Below, piece after piece: positions 43,042 through 52,700 of a stretch of DNA of 64,000 nt (positions within the stretch are counted from its first letter, which is position 1; every line of letters starts with the position of its first letter). The notes beneath the pieces are model-generated. The model saw nothing but the letters and a program-made list of their open reading frames with translations. It had not been told where the DNA came from and did no database searches. The position numbers and the translations under genes were made by a program. Origin of the DNA: CALHVX01 sp051027215 (lineage in GTDB: Bacteria > Pseudomonadota > Gammaproteobacteria > Pseudomonadales > Azotimanducaceae); contig JBPCXR010000089.1 in NCBI GenBank assembly GCA_051027215.1, forward strand, positions 1 through 64,000. Direction: 5' to 3'.

Positions 43042-43141
43042 CACATTTCCCTCAAGTGCAACCCCGTTGTGACAATGCAGAAGATACAATAGCCCGACTA
43101 ACCCCGTCACACGTTATCCCAGATAGGAGCGCAACTGGACC

Positions 43142-44884
43142 GTGCGTTTCGAGTTCAAGGTCAAAAATTGGCGCAGCTATCTACCGATATGGGGGACGCT
43201 CGCGCGCTATCGGCGCGAGGACTTCGATCACGACCTCATCGCCGGCCTGATTCTGGGCGTGATTACGGTTCCCCAGGCCATCGCCTATGCATTTCTCGCA
43301 GGCCTGCCAGCCCAAGCAGGGTTGTACGCCTGCCTGGTCCCCATGGTGATCTACGCCATGCTGGGTTCGTCGCGACACTTGATCGTCGGTCCCGTCGCCA
43401 TTGCGGCGCTGATGGTTGCCAGCGCAGTCGGCCAGTACGCGCCGCTCTACAGCGACGCCTATCTCGGCATCACCACTGTGCTGTCGTTACAAGCTGGGCT
43501 GTTCCTGTGGATCTTGCGCCTCTCGCAGATGGGAGGCATCGCCAACCTGATCAGCCACGCCGTGATCACTGGCTTCGTCAACGCGGCAGCAATATTAATC
43601 GTCATCAGCCAGCTGCATGCTTTCTTCGGCATCTCAGCGCCAGCGAGTAATGCCGCACCACTGCTGCGCTTAAACGATCTGTACAACAATTTGGATCAAC
43701 TCAATCCCGCCAGTGTGGGCTTGGGTGTGGCCAGCATCTTCTGCATGTTCGTCGTGCAGTACGCTGCTGTACCCATCGTTCGCAAAGTCTTTCCGGCGAT
43801 CACGGCTGAGCATCCGATCTCTAAAGCCGGACCCATCGTGGTGGTCCTGCTTGCTGGATTGAGCGTCTGGGCCGGCAACCTGGGTGAAACCATGCAGGTC
43901 GCTACCGTTGGTGACGTACCGCGGGGTTTACCAGAGCTGACGGTGCCACCCTTTGATCTCGCTTTGTGGTTGGATCTAGCGCCAGTATCGGCGTTGATCG
44001 CGTTCGTCGCTTACATCGAGAGTTACTCCGTCGGCGCGACCCTAGCAACTCGAGAGAAGACTCGGGTGAATAGCCACCAAGAGTTGATTGCACTGGGCGC
44101 GGCTAACGTCGGCGCTGCCTTTACTGGTGCCTATCCGGTCGCTGGGAGCTTTACCCGATCCAGCGTGAACTACCAAACCGGCGCCCGAACCCAAATCAGC
44201 GCGCTGATCTGCATGGTCGTCATCGTGCTGGTGCTGCTGTTCATCACGCCCGCCTTTGCGCATCTACCCCATGCCGCGTTGGCCGCAATCATCATGGTCT
44301 CTGTGATCGGCCTGATAGACGTGAAGCACCTGCCAGAACAGTGGCGCTTTTACCGCGAAGACGTGATCACCCAAGGGGTAACTTTAGTAACCGTGCTGTT
44401 TTTCAGCGTCGAAGCGGGTCTTATTACTGGGGTTCTTCTGTCGATCGCGTTCTTTGTTCGCGAATCCAGCCGCCCGCACATTGTTCTGGTTGGGCGCATG
44501 CCGGGAACCGAGCAGTTCAAGGCAATCAACCGCTACGATGTTGAAACTCTAGGCCACACTGCTGCGGTGCGGATCGACGAAAACCTCTACTTCGCCAACG
44601 CCGACCGAATTGAAAACAAACTGCTGAAAATCATCGAGCGACGATTGGGCACCAAGCACCTGCTGCTGGTCTGCAGTTCCATTAACACCATCGACATTAG
44701 CGGATTGGAAATGCTCTACCGGATCAACGACCACCTTGATGGTCGCGGAATTAAGCTGCATTTGTCGGACGTCAAAGGCGCTCCGCTGGCAAAACTGCAC
44801 AAGACTCAGTTCACCAAAGCACTTTCAGGCAGCATTTACTTCACTACCGACCAAGCCATCCGCGACCTGTCTGAGCGGGCTTAG
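43142..44884 (+). CDS. SulP family anion permease with STAS domain
   Basis: A 580-residue inner-membrane transporter, GTG start. The membrane part (about residues 25-430) carries the SulP motifs DLIAGLILGVITVPQAIAYA and ANVGAAFTGAYPVAGSFTRS. The C-terminal cytoplasmic STAS domain (about 455-570) includes LLLVCSSINTIDISGLEML. It probably takes up sulfate, bicarbonate or a dicarboxylate. A sulfotransferase lies 5 kb away, but no direct link is shown. It is divergent from the amidohydrolase gene. Confidence 0.93.
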   Translation: MRFEFKVKNWRSYLPIWGTLARYRREDFDHDLIAGLILGVITVPQAIAYAFLAGLPAQAGLYACLVPMVIYAMLGSSRHLIVGPVAIAALMVASAVGQYAPLYSDAYLGITTVLSLQAGLFLWILRLSQMGGIANLISHAVITGFVNAAAILIVISQLHAFFGISAPASNAAPLLRLNDLYNNLDQLNPASVGLGVASIFCMFVVQYAAVPIVRKVFPAITAEHPISKAGPIVVVLLAGLSVWAGNLGETMQVATVGDVPRGLPELTVPPFDLALWLDLAPVSALIAFVAYIESYSVGATLATREKTRVNSHQELIALGAANVGAAFTGAYPVAGSFTRSSVNYQTGARTQISALICMVVIVLVLLFITPAFAHLPHAALAAIIMVSVIGLIDVKHLPEQWRFYREDVITQGVTLVTVLFFSVEAGLITGVLLSIAFFVRESSRPHIVLVGRMPGTEQFKAINRYDVETLGHTAAVRIDENLYFANADRIENKLLKIIERRLGTKHLLLVCSSINTIDISGLEMLYRINDHLDGRGIKLHLSDVKGAPLAKLHKTQFTKALSGSIYFTTDQAIRDLSERA

Positions 44885-44944
44885 CGGTGATCGTTCTATT
44901 CGATTTCGCCAGACGGAGCCCGAAGAGAATAGGCGGAGGTCTAG

Positions 44945-45217
44945 CTAAAGTTGATAACCCGGTAACTTCCACGATTCGGTAAGACTGTTCTCGCGCTTGG
45001 TGGCATTCAACGTCGACTTGTTTGTCGTCGCTCCTGCCGTGTCGACGACATTGGGGTAAGGGATGGGTATCGGCCCCCCGCTACCCGGAGGCGTCTTGCA
45101 GATGTCCACTATGCTTGTAGACTTTGCCTTTGTTGGAAACATGCCTCCTTTCAGCGCCAACTTCTCAGCGTCAGTAAGATCCTTACTATCGTCAAGTTCA
45201 TCCAGTTTGATCGTCAT
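44945..45217 (-). CDS. PAAR-like (DUF4150-type) mini-protein with double-glycine leader
   Basis: A 90-residue protein on its own. Residues 1-25 (MTIKLDELDDSKDLTDAEKL then ALKGG) look like a bacteriocin-type double-glycine leader: acidic, with Leu and Ala at regular spacing before GG. The centre, VDICKTPPGSGGPIPIPYPN, closely matches the core of DUF4150/Tox-PAAR-like domains, which tip type VI secretion spikes. The rest of that domain is missing, so this is a truncated or minimal form. A GAGGGA ribosome site precedes the ATG. There are no type VI or RiPP-modification genes nearby. Confidence 0.65.
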   Translation of the reverse strand: MTIKLDELDDSKDLTDAEKLALKGGMFPTKAKSTSIVDICKTPPGSGGPIPIPYPNVVDTAGATTNKSTLNATKRENSLTESWKLPGYQL

Positions 45218-45631
45218 TGGCCATGTCCCTCGCGTCGTCAGACCGTTCTAGACTTAGGAAAGGTTAGCGAAATGCCGCCGACGACTGTGTCATCCACTGT
45301 ACAGAATCTGAAATATCAGATGTCTTACTCGACTAGTGCTTCAGCAGACCAAAAAGTTCATCTCGCATGTGTTCTGGTGTCAACTGGATCATAGAATCCG
45401 GCGACTTCTCCCCGATTCCCTTTTCTCTCTTCGCGAAAAATCTACCGTGCGATACGCGGCTGCGCGCTCCATTGAATGCTTAGCTTCCTCACAGTAGACA
45501 GCCAAATCAGTTCGCATGCCGGCTGAGGCCCTCAAAAGCAGTTGTTCGCTTAGCCGAAACGAGGGTCGCTGAGCGGTCAAGAGCAGTCATCTGGCGTTCT
45601 GTAGAATGGTCAGTTTTACGGAAGAACGATT
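45218..45631. other. Gene-poor stretch with possible decayed minus-strand frame
   Basis: About 410 bases without a confident gene, AT-richer than its surroundings. On the minus strand a frame from a TTG near 45580 encodes protein-like sequence (LLLRASAGMRTDLAVYCEEA). A second frame, displaced by one base at an A-rich run near 45425, continues as KSPDSMIQLTPEHMRDELFG before a stop near 45340. This may be a frameshifted small gene. I see no tRNA, terminator or mobile-element end. The region should also hold promoters for the flanking divergent genes. Confidence 0.35.
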
Positions 45632-46174
45632 ATGAATTGGGAAGCTATTGGCGCGGTCGGTGAGGTCCTCGGTGCCGTCGGCGTCATCCTGACACTCGTC
45701 TATCTGGCGGCGCAGATCCGCCAGAATACGGCCATGATGACAGCGCAGACCGTACAGGCCTCCGTGGACGCCACACAGCGGGTTTTGCTATTTCGCGCTG
45801 AGCACGCAGATATTCGAGCCGTTCTACGCAAAGCTCGCGATGATGAGAAACTGAATCGGGATGAATTTGAGCTACTGACTGCCTATTTGCAAGCGACCTT
45901 CATGAATTTTCAAGCCCGTTTGCAACACAACACCCGAGGGGTATTTGATGCTTCGGTGAATGAGTCGTATGAGAAGATTCTGATTGATTACCTTGAAGGA
46001 CAGTATGTTCAGCGCTGGTGGGACTATTCAAGAGCGCTCTACGGCGCTGCCTTCCGCGAACACTGCGATCAGATCATCAGGCGGCTAAACGAAAGCGAAG
46101 ATAGTAGCCTGGTCAATTGGCGTGAAGCCTCATCGAGTATTAGTGCTAACGAATCGGCCAACAAGAAAGGTTAG
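45632..46174 (+). CDS. Conserved membrane-anchored protein of unknown function
   Basis: A 180-residue protein starting MNWEAIGAVGEVLGAVGVIL, with one N-terminal transmembrane helix (about 6-26), then a helical soluble domain (IRQNTAMMTAQTVQAS, later VNESYEKILIDYLEG and YVQRWWDYSRALYG). Proteins with this opening are common in marine gammaproteobacteria and have no known role. The topology suggests a single helix anchoring a cytoplasmic helical bundle. A GGAAGA site precedes the ATG. Confidence 0.8.
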   Translation: MNWEAIGAVGEVLGAVGVILTLVYLAAQIRQNTAMMTAQTVQASVDATQRVLLFRAEHADIRAVLRKARDDEKLNRDEFELLTAYLQATFMNFQARLQHNTRGVFDASVNESYEKILIDYLEGQYVQRWWDYSRALYGAAFREHCDQIIRRLNESEDSSLVNWREASSSISANESANKKG

Positions 46175-46428
46175 CGCTGACCTTCTGAGAAAGGGCGCCT
46201 ACAGGCAAATCCAGCTACCCGCCGACAATTGACCTTCCGAACCCGTACCGGCAGCTCTGGGTCGAAATCGGACGTAGTGCCCCAGCTTTTTCAACGTCGG
46301 CGGTGAATGCCGACTGAGGGTCTCAGCCCACTCGGCCCAACTACGGCGCCGAGCTATCCTTGAACCCTCTACCCTACGCTTGGCCTGTAGTAAGCTCGCA
46401 AGAGTTGCCATAGAGGGGGAGCACTGGA

Positions 46429-47472
46429 ATGAAATTGGGACTGATGCTCGGTTATAGCGGCGCGGAACTGAAGATTCCGCTGGATGACGTCAAGCTAGCC
46501 GAGCAACTCGGCTACGATTCTGTGTGGACCGCCGAGGCCTACGGCTCGGACGCCATCACCCCTTTGGCTTACATCGCTGCACATACCGAACGAATTCGCC
46601 TCGGCACCGCAGTGCTGCAGCTGGCCGGCCGCACTCCGGCGAACGCGGCTATGGCTATGGCGACTTTAGACCAACTCGCCGGTGGTAACCGCGCCATCTG
46701 CGGCCTCGGTGTCTCTGGGCCGCAAATCGTCGAAGGCTGGTACGGTCAGCCTTGGGGCAAGCCGTACTATCGAATCAAAGATTACGTTGCCATCATGAAG
46801 AAGATATGGGCTCGGGAAGAGCCGGTCACTCATGAGGGCAAGGAAATTTCGCTGCCCTATACTGGACCGGGTGCCATGGGGGTCGGTAAGCCGCTTAAAT
46901 CCATTTTGCACATGAACCCGGACATACCGGTTTTTCTCGGCACCGGCATGGAATCTACCGTACGCCTGACGGCCGAGATCGCTGATGGTTGGCTTCCTTT
47001 AGGTTACGTACCCGAGTCTGCTCACTACTATCAGGACTGGATTAGCCAAGGTCTGGAAAAAGCCGGGAAAAGCCCAGAGTCGTTTGAACGCCAAGCCATG
47101 ACCCAAGTACAGGTCACCAGCGATGTGAGGGGTGCGATGGATCGCTTAAAGCCAGGCATCGCCCTCTACGTTGGAGGTATGGGGCACAAGAACACCAACT
47201 TCCATAAAGAAATGATGGTTCGCCGAGGCTATGGAGAAGCGGCGGAGCGCATCCAGGAATTGTATCTGGCCAAGCACAAAGCCGAAGCCATCGCCGCAGT
47301 GCCAGACGAGTTTGTCGACGAAGGCGCACTACTGGGACCAAAGGACCGCATTGCTCGGCGATTCGCCGACTGGGAGTCGGCGGGTGTTACCGGACTAACG
47401 ATTGCTGGCGATTCCGAAGCCATTCGAACCATGGCTGAGGTCGCGCGCCTAAATACCCCACCGAACGCCTAG
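46429..47472 (+). CDS. Luciferase-like (LLM) oxidoreductase, Rv3520c-type
   Basis: A 347-residue TIM-barrel oxidoreductase of the bacterial luciferase family. LAEQLGYDSVWTAEAYGSDA, then ERIRLGTAVLQLAGRTPANAA, then GLGVSGPQIVEGWYGQPWGK are typical of the Rv3520c group, annotated as F420-dependent in mycobacteria. Whether this bacterium uses F420 or FMN is not shown. A GAGGGGGAG site precedes the ATG. It starts a series of acyl-CoA metabolic genes on the same strand, 21 bases before an acyl-CoA ligase, suggesting a shared pathway, perhaps for a branched or sterol-like acid. Confidence 0.88.
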   Translation: MKLGLMLGYSGAELKIPLDDVKLAEQLGYDSVWTAEAYGSDAITPLAYIAAHTERIRLGTAVLQLAGRTPANAAMAMATLDQLAGGNRAICGLGVSGPQIVEGWYGQPWGKPYYRIKDYVAIMKKIWAREEPVTHEGKEISLPYTGPGAMGVGKPLKSILHMNPDIPVFLGTGMESTVRLTAEIADGWLPLGYVPESAHYYQDWISQGLEKAGKSPESFERQAMTQVQVTSDVRGAMDRLKPGIALYVGGMGHKNTNFHKEMMVRRGYGEAAERIQELYLAKHKAEAIAAVPDEFVDEGALLGPKDRIARRFADWESAGVTGLTIAGDSEAIRTMAEVARLNTPPNA

Positions 47473-47493
47473 GAGCAGACCCAGGAGGCCAGC

Positions 47494-49047
47494 ATGTACC
47501 CAGGTTTTTGGGCGAAGCAGTTTCCCGACAAAGCGGCAGTCATCAATGCCAGCAGCGGTGAAGCACTCAGTTACCGCGAGTTAGACGACCGCTCCAACCA
47601 GTTCGCACAGCTCATGTGGGAACGAGGGCTGCGGCCCGGTGACCACATGGCCATCTTCATGGAGAACAATTTGCGGTTCTTCGAGGTGGTGTGGGCCGGA
47701 TTGCGCTCAGGTCTGTACGTGACCACCGTCAATCGATACCTCACTGCCGAAGAAGCCGGATACATTGTTGATAACTGCGAAGCACAAGTTCTAGTTACCT
47801 CCAAACACCTGGCAGATGTTGCAGCAGACCTGCGACCCTTTGCACCGAACTGCAGCAATTGGCTGATGACCGACGGCATCATAGATGGCTATGAGTCTTT
47901 CGAGACCACCATTGCCGCGCAGCCCACGGAACATTTGCCGGACGAACCGGCTGGGCAGTACATGCTCTACAGCTCCGGCACCACTGGTAGACCAAAGGGC
48001 ATCATTCGACCACCCCTGCCCAACAAAATTCATGAAGATGCGGGCCCCGTGGGGGCATTGCAACGAGGCCTGTGGGGCTTCGATGAGCAGACCATCTACC
48101 TGTCTCCTGCGCCCCTGTATCACTCAGCGCCTATTGGCTTTTGCACTGCCGCCACAGCGCTTGGCGGCACGGTGATCATGTTGCCGCGCTTTAACGAAGC
48201 AGCCGCGTTGGGCGCCATCGAGCAGTATGGCGTTACCCATAGCCAATGGGTGCCAACCATGTTCACGCGCATGCTCAAGTTACCGCCGGAAGAACGCCAG
48301 GGTTACGACCTATCGTCGCACAAAGTCGCCATTCACGCGGCTGCACCCTGCCCTCGGGGGATCAAAGAGCAAATGTTCGACTGGTGGGGGCCGATCATCT
48401 ATGAGTACTACGGTGGTACCGAGCTAAACGGCCTAACCCACACCGGCCCTCAAGATTGGCTCGAGCACCCGGGCACCGTTGGCAAACCCGTGCTCGGCAC
48501 GATCCACGTTTGTGCTGAAGACGGTAAAGAGCTAGCAATCGGCGAGCCCGGAATCATCTACTTCGAATTACCCGAGATGCCGTTTGCCTATCACAACGAT
48601 ACGGAGAAGACCAAGGGTTCACAGCATCCGAATCATCCCAACTGGTCGGCGTTGGGCGATGTGGGCTACGTTGACGAAGACGGCTTTCTGTTTCTAACAG
48701 ACCGAGCGTCGTTCATGATTATCTCCGGTGGTGTCAACATTTACCCCCAAGAAATTGAAGACACTCTAATCATGCATTCAAAAATTGCCGACGTTGCCGT
48801 AGTCGGTGTGCCCGATGAAGAAATGGGTGAAGCGGTTAAGGCCGTTGTCCAACTCGCCGAGGGAACCGCGCCCGACAACTCAATAACCGCGGAGTTGATG
48901 GCATATGCTAGAGAACACATTGCTCACTACAAGTGCCCCAAAAGCATCGACTACATGGAAGAGTTGCCGCGCTTACCCACCGGTAAGCTCTACAAGCGTT
49001 TGATTAAGGACCGCTATTGGGGCAAGACCGATTCGAGAATCGTTTAG
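47494..49047 (+). CDS. Acyl-CoA synthetase (AMP-dependent ligase)
   Basis: A 517-residue adenylate-forming enzyme that activates a carboxylic acid to its CoA thioester. The ATP loop is MLYSSGTTGRPKGI, A5-type sequence is YEYYGGTELNGLTHTGP, and the hinge region shows LGDVGYVDEDGFLFLTDRAS. The Lys near the C-terminus is in LPRLPTGKLYKRLIKD. It fits the fatty or cyclic acid type; the specific acid is unknown. It lies 21 bases after the LLM gene, 15 before a secreted amidohydrolase. Confidence 0.92.
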   Translation: MYPGFWAKQFPDKAAVINASSGEALSYRELDDRSNQFAQLMWERGLRPGDHMAIFMENNLRFFEVVWAGLRSGLYVTTVNRYLTAEEAGYIVDNCEAQVLVTSKHLADVAADLRPFAPNCSNWLMTDGIIDGYESFETTIAAQPTEHLPDEPAGQYMLYSSGTTGRPKGIIRPPLPNKIHEDAGPVGALQRGLWGFDEQTIYLSPAPLYHSAPIGFCTAATALGGTVIMLPRFNEAAALGAIEQYGVTHSQWVPTMFTRMLKLPPEERQGYDLSSHKVAIHAAAPCPRGIKEQMFDWWGPIIYEYYGGTELNGLTHTGPQDWLEHPGTVGKPVLGTIHVCAEDGKELAIGEPGIIYFELPEMPFAYHNDTEKTKGSQHPNHPNWSALGDVGYVDEDGFLFLTDRASFMIISGGVNIYPQEIEDTLIMHSKIADVAVVGVPDEEMGEAVKAVVQLAEGTAPDNSITAELMAYAREHIAHYKCPKSIDYMEELPRLPTGKLYKRLIKDRYWGKTDSRIV

Positions 49048-49062
49048 CCGGAGGCCCTGGTC

Positions 49063-50553
49063 GTGGCGCGAATATCAGACTATCGCAAGACAATCTGCTG
49101 CCTTTTTCTGCTGTGTTGGAGCACCCTCGCCAACGCTGCTGATTTAGCCATTCACAATGGCCGGGTTATGGATCCGGAAACCGGTCTGGACGCCATTCGA
49201 CACATCAGCATCAGCGACGGCAAGATCACCGAAATCTCCCGGCGCAAACGCAAAGCAACCCGCACCATCGATGCAAAGGGTTTGGTAGTGGCACCGGGCT
49301 TCATCGACCTGCACGCCCACGGGCAGGACCCGCACAGCAATGAGTTCCAGGTAGCAGATGGCGTCACGACCGCGCTGGAACTCGAGATCGGTGTTTTCCC
49401 ACTCAATCCTTGGTACGCCTCACGTGAGGGCAAGGCGCCTATCAACTATGGCGCGACGGTTAGCCACTTAGCGGCACGGCTTGCGGTACTCAGTGGGCAG
49501 CGCATCGGTAACCCGGTGTACGCTGGCAACATTGCTGGAGGCGCAGGCGCGGATTACGCCAACACCAAGCTCTCCGCCGAACAACTGCAGCAGCTGCAAA
49601 ACTATCTGGCTGAAGGTCTAGACGACGGTGCTTTGGGAATTGGTATTGGACTCGCCTATGTTCCCGGTGCAAGCGCAGAAGAGATCTATCGAGTGTTCGA
49701 GCTGAGCGCACAACACAAAGGTATCGTGTTCATCCACCTACGCCAGGGCAGGTCTACGTCGGGTGATTTGTTGCTACCAGTTCAAGAAGCGTTGGCCAAT
49801 GCCGCCGCCAGCAGCTCTGCACTGCACATTGTGCACTTGAACTCCTCGACCGATGAGCTTGCACCCGCCGCACTGGACATGATTCGTGGCGCAGTAGGCA
49901 ATGGCATCGACGTGACAACGGAATCGTATCCCTACACCGCCGGCTCCACCCGCTTGGAAAGCGCGCTGTTCGATGATTATCAGGGTGACTACAACGACCT
50001 GCAGTGGGTGGCTACTGGGGAGCGTCTGACTCAGGAGAGCTTCGAGCGCTACCGCGCGGAAGGCGGCTGGATCATCATTCACGGACGCTCAGAGCGCACT
50101 AACGCCTACCTGGTTGCCCAGCCAGATGTCATGGTAGCCAGCGATGGCATCCCTTTCATGGACGGTTTTTCTCATCCGCGCAGCGCCGGTACGTTTGCAC
50201 GGGTACTGGGCCACTACGCGCGTGAGGAAAAAGCACTGTCGCTGATGGATGCTCTGCGCAGCATGACCTTACTACCCGCCAAACGATTGCAATCACTGGC
50301 CCCAGATATGGCTCGCAAGGGCCGCGTGCAAACCGGTGCCGACGCCGATCTGACGCTTTTCGATCCCGATCGAGTTAGCGATCGGGCGACTTATCTGCAG
50401 CCCGCACAGGCTAGCGTCGGCATCGAATACGTAATCGTGAACGGTGTGCCGGTAATCGACGCTGGCAAGCTACAACCAGGCGTTCTTCCTGGCCGCGCCA
50501 TTCGAGGCCCTACTGCGGATCCCCAAGCTCGCCACCCAAAGCGCCCACTTTAA
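49063..50553 (+). CDS. Secreted amidohydrolase, D-aminoacylase-like
   Basis: A 496-residue metal-dependent hydrolase with a signal peptide (CCLFLLCWSTLANAA, cleavage near residue 27). The fold opens LAIHNGRVMDPETGLDAIRH, then FIDLHAHGQDPHS with the HxH metal motif. Later parts include ESYPYTAGST and MVASDGIPFMDG, and the closing VIVNGVPVIDAG. The pattern is close to D-aminoacylase/dihydroorotase-like enzymes. GTG start, 15 bases after the ligase gene. Its end overlaps the convergent hydratase gene by 44 bases. Confidence 0.88.
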   Translation: MARISDYRKTICCLFLLCWSTLANAADLAIHNGRVMDPETGLDAIRHISISDGKITEISRRKRKATRTIDAKGLVVAPGFIDLHAHGQDPHSNEFQVADGVTTALELEIGVFPLNPWYASREGKAPINYGATVSHLAARLAVLSGQRIGNPVYAGNIAGGAGADYANTKLSAEQLQQLQNYLAEGLDDGALGIGIGLAYVPGASAEEIYRVFELSAQHKGIVFIHLRQGRSTSGDLLLPVQEALANAAASSSALHIVHLNSSTDELAPAALDMIRGAVGNGIDVTTESYPYTAGSTRLESALFDDYQGDYNDLQWVATGERLTQESFERYRAEGGWIIIHGRSERTNAYLVAQPDVMVASDGIPFMDGFSHPRSAGTFARVLGHYAREEKALSLMDALRSMTLLPAKRLQSLAPDMARKGRVQTGADADLTLFDPDRVSDRATYLQPAQASVGIEYVIVNGVPVIDAGKLQPGVLPGRAIRGPTADPQARHPKRPL

Positions 50554-51349
50554 GCTCTCCTTCCCGGGTTTGGCCGCCGATTTCCAGGAACTTGCGCATA
50601 TTGCGCTGGGCTGATTCTGTGCGCACCAGTCGCTGGAACAGGTAGGACTCATCGCGCAGTCCATCTTCCAACGAAGCCTGATCAGCGCCGTTGACTGACT
50701 CTTTCGCCAGTCGCACCGCTTCGGGTGGAAACGAGGCGATGCGCCGGGCGAGCTTAGCTACGGCAGCATCGATCTGACCTGCAGGATAGATACGGTTTAG
50801 ATAGCCCCAACGTTCCGCGGTCTCAGCGTCGAGATCATCGCCTGCAAGCACGATTTCCATTGCTCGACCTCGACCAACCAGGCGCGGCAAGCGCTGAGTA
50901 CCAGTGCCGCCCGGGAGAATTCCCAATGGCACTTCCATTTGGCAGACCACTGTTTTGTTCTGCACGCCAAAGCGCATGTCGAAGCTGGACACCAGCTCAC
51001 TGCCACCACCCCCTACGCGCCCTTCGATTTGCGCGATGGTGACTTTATTCATGGTGCGGTAACGCTCGCACATCTGGTGATACCAACTCAGCTCCATGTC
51101 CCGCTCGGCATCGTTGTCTGTGGGAAACTCCAAGATCGCGGCCACGTCGAAGTGCGCGAGGAAAAAGTCCGGATTGGCGCTCTTCATGACCACCACCGTT
51201 AATGCCTCATCGGCCTTCAGCTCTTCAGACAAGCTGGCCAGTTCGGCCGCAAGCGGCATGGTGATCAAATTGATCGGCGGATTGTTAATCGTCACAGTCG
51301 CCAACCGACCTTCGATCTCGACCGTTAGCAGCTCGTAGTCATACGCCAT
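50510..51349 (-). CDS. Enoyl-CoA hydratase/isomerase family protein
   Basis: A 279-residue crotonase-fold protein. The N-terminus is VEIEGRLATVTINNPPINLI, the oxyanion strand IAQIEGRVGGGGSELVSSFD, and LPGGTGTQRLPRLVGRGRAM gives the usual second-site segment. Where typical hydratases have two catalytic Glu residues, only part of the pattern is clear, so hydratase versus isomerase activity is open. I chose ATG 51349, with GGGGAGGGG upstream; a longer frame overlaps the M20 gene region. Convergent with the amidohydrolase gene. Confidence 0.88.
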   Translation of the reverse strand: MAYDYELLTVEIEGRLATVTINNPPINLITMPLAAELASLSEELKADEALTVVVMKSANPDFFLAHFDVAAILEFPTDNDAERDMELSWYHQMCERYRTMNKVTIAQIEGRVGGGGSELVSSFDMRFGVQNKTVVCQMEVPLGILPGGTGTQRLPRLVGRGRAMEIVLAGDDLDAETAERWGYLNRIYPAGQIDAAVAKLARRIASFPPEAVRLAKESVNGADQASLEDGLRDESYLFQRLVRTESAQRNMRKFLEIGGQTREGELKVGALGGELGDPQ

Positions 51350-51500
51350 TGCAGGTGCCCCTCCCCTGTTGAATGTCAGTTCTCGCGCACCGATGGTACC
51401 AGCGCAGCTGCCAGGACACAGGCCCAAGGGCTGCTGGTCAGCGGAATCCAGGGCAGGTATGGTCATCAGCAATGGCAACCACAGGCGTAAATTGACCCTC

Positions 51501-52700
51501 ATGGCCGAAGATACCCAGCGCGCGTCCGTGCACCAACGGATCTGTCAGTCCATCGACCAGCTCAGCGACATGCTGATCGAAGTTTCCCGGGACATCCATG
51601 CACACCCCGAGCTGGCGTTCGTCGAACATCGAGCTCAAAACACCCTGTGCCAAGCGCTTGAGGCACAAGGCATGCCGGCTGAACGGGGAGTATTCACCCT
51701 GGAAACGGCCTTTGAGAGCCGCTTCGGTGAGGCAAGCAGTGGGCCAACGGTAGCCGTGCTGGCGGAGTACGATGCATTGCCGGGAATCGGTCACGCCTGC
51801 GGCCACAACTTGATTGCCACCGCAGCACTCGGTGCGGCTTTGGGATTGGCAGCAGTCAGAGAATCGTTGCCGGGCCAAGTCCGCCTAATTGGAACCCCAG
51901 CAGAAGAGAAAGGTGGAGGCAAAGAGCTGATGGCCAGAGCCGGCGCTTTTACCGGCGTTGACGCTGCCATGATGATTCATCCTGCAGGCGTGAATCTGAC
52001 TACCATGCCTTGCATTTGCGTCGCCGAAGTTGAAGTCGTCTATCACGGACGCTCAGCTCACGCATCGGCCATGCCGCACAAAGGCGTAAATGCGCTAGAC
52101 GGCATGCTCATCGCCTACCAGGCCATCTCCAATCTACGCCAACATATTCGCGACACGGAACGCATCCATGGCGTGATCACTGACGGCGGGCAAGCGCCCA
52201 ACATCGTTCCCGATCGCAGCGCAGCGGAGTTTTACGTACGCGCCCGAGACGAGCGCGCGTTAGCCAAGCTTAAACCCCGTGTACAGGCTTGTTTTGAAGC
52301 CGGGGCGAAGGCCAGTGGCTGTGAGGTTGAAGTGAATTGGGCTGGAGTGGACTACTTAGACCTAAACACCAACGGCCCGCTGGCCGCCCGCTTTCAACAC
52401 CACGGCGAAGCTCTAGGTCGACATTTCGAATCTACCGAGAGCTTTGGCGGCAGTGGCAGCACCGACATGGGTAACGTCAGCCATCGAGTGCCCTCGATTC
52501 ATCCTATGCTCGCATGTGCACCCCCAAACGTTGTCATTCACCATCCTGATTTCGCCACCTGGGCAGGATCTGAGATGGGCGATCAAGCCGCATTGGACGG
52601 CGCCAAAACCCTGGCGCTGACTGCCGCTGACTTTTTGTTGGACACAACGCTGCAAAACGCTAGTCGACGCGCTTTCGAGATCTCTAAAGGCCTTGTGTGA
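51501..52700 (+). CDS. M20 family amidohydrolase (AbgB/PepV-like)
   Basis: A 399-residue metal-dependent hydrolase. Metal-ligand motifs include GIGHACGHNLIATAAL, then TPAEEKGGG and a late SGSTDMGNVSHRVPSIHP. The dimerisation insert starts near VEVVYHGRSAHASAMPHKG. Relatives cleave N-acyl amino acids or p-aminobenzoyl-glutamate. I chose ATG 51501; the longer frame to 51369 lies over the divergent hydratase start. The downstream ChaC gene starts at GTG inside its stop. Confidence 0.9.
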   Translation: MAEDTQRASVHQRICQSIDQLSDMLIEVSRDIHAHPELAFVEHRAQNTLCQALEAQGMPAERGVFTLETAFESRFGEASSGPTVAVLAEYDALPGIGHACGHNLIATAALGAALGLAAVRESLPGQVRLIGTPAEEKGGGKELMARAGAFTGVDAAMMIHPAGVNLTTMPCICVAEVEVVYHGRSAHASAMPHKGVNALDGMLIAYQAISNLRQHIRDTERIHGVITDGGQAPNIVPDRSAAEFYVRARDERALAKLKPRVQACFEAGAKASGCEVEVNWAGVDYLDLNTNGPLAARFQHHGEALGRHFESTESFGGSGSTDMGNVSHRVPSIHPMLACAPPNVVIHHPDFATWAGSEMGDQAALDGAKTLALTAADFLLDTTLQNASRRAFEISKGLV

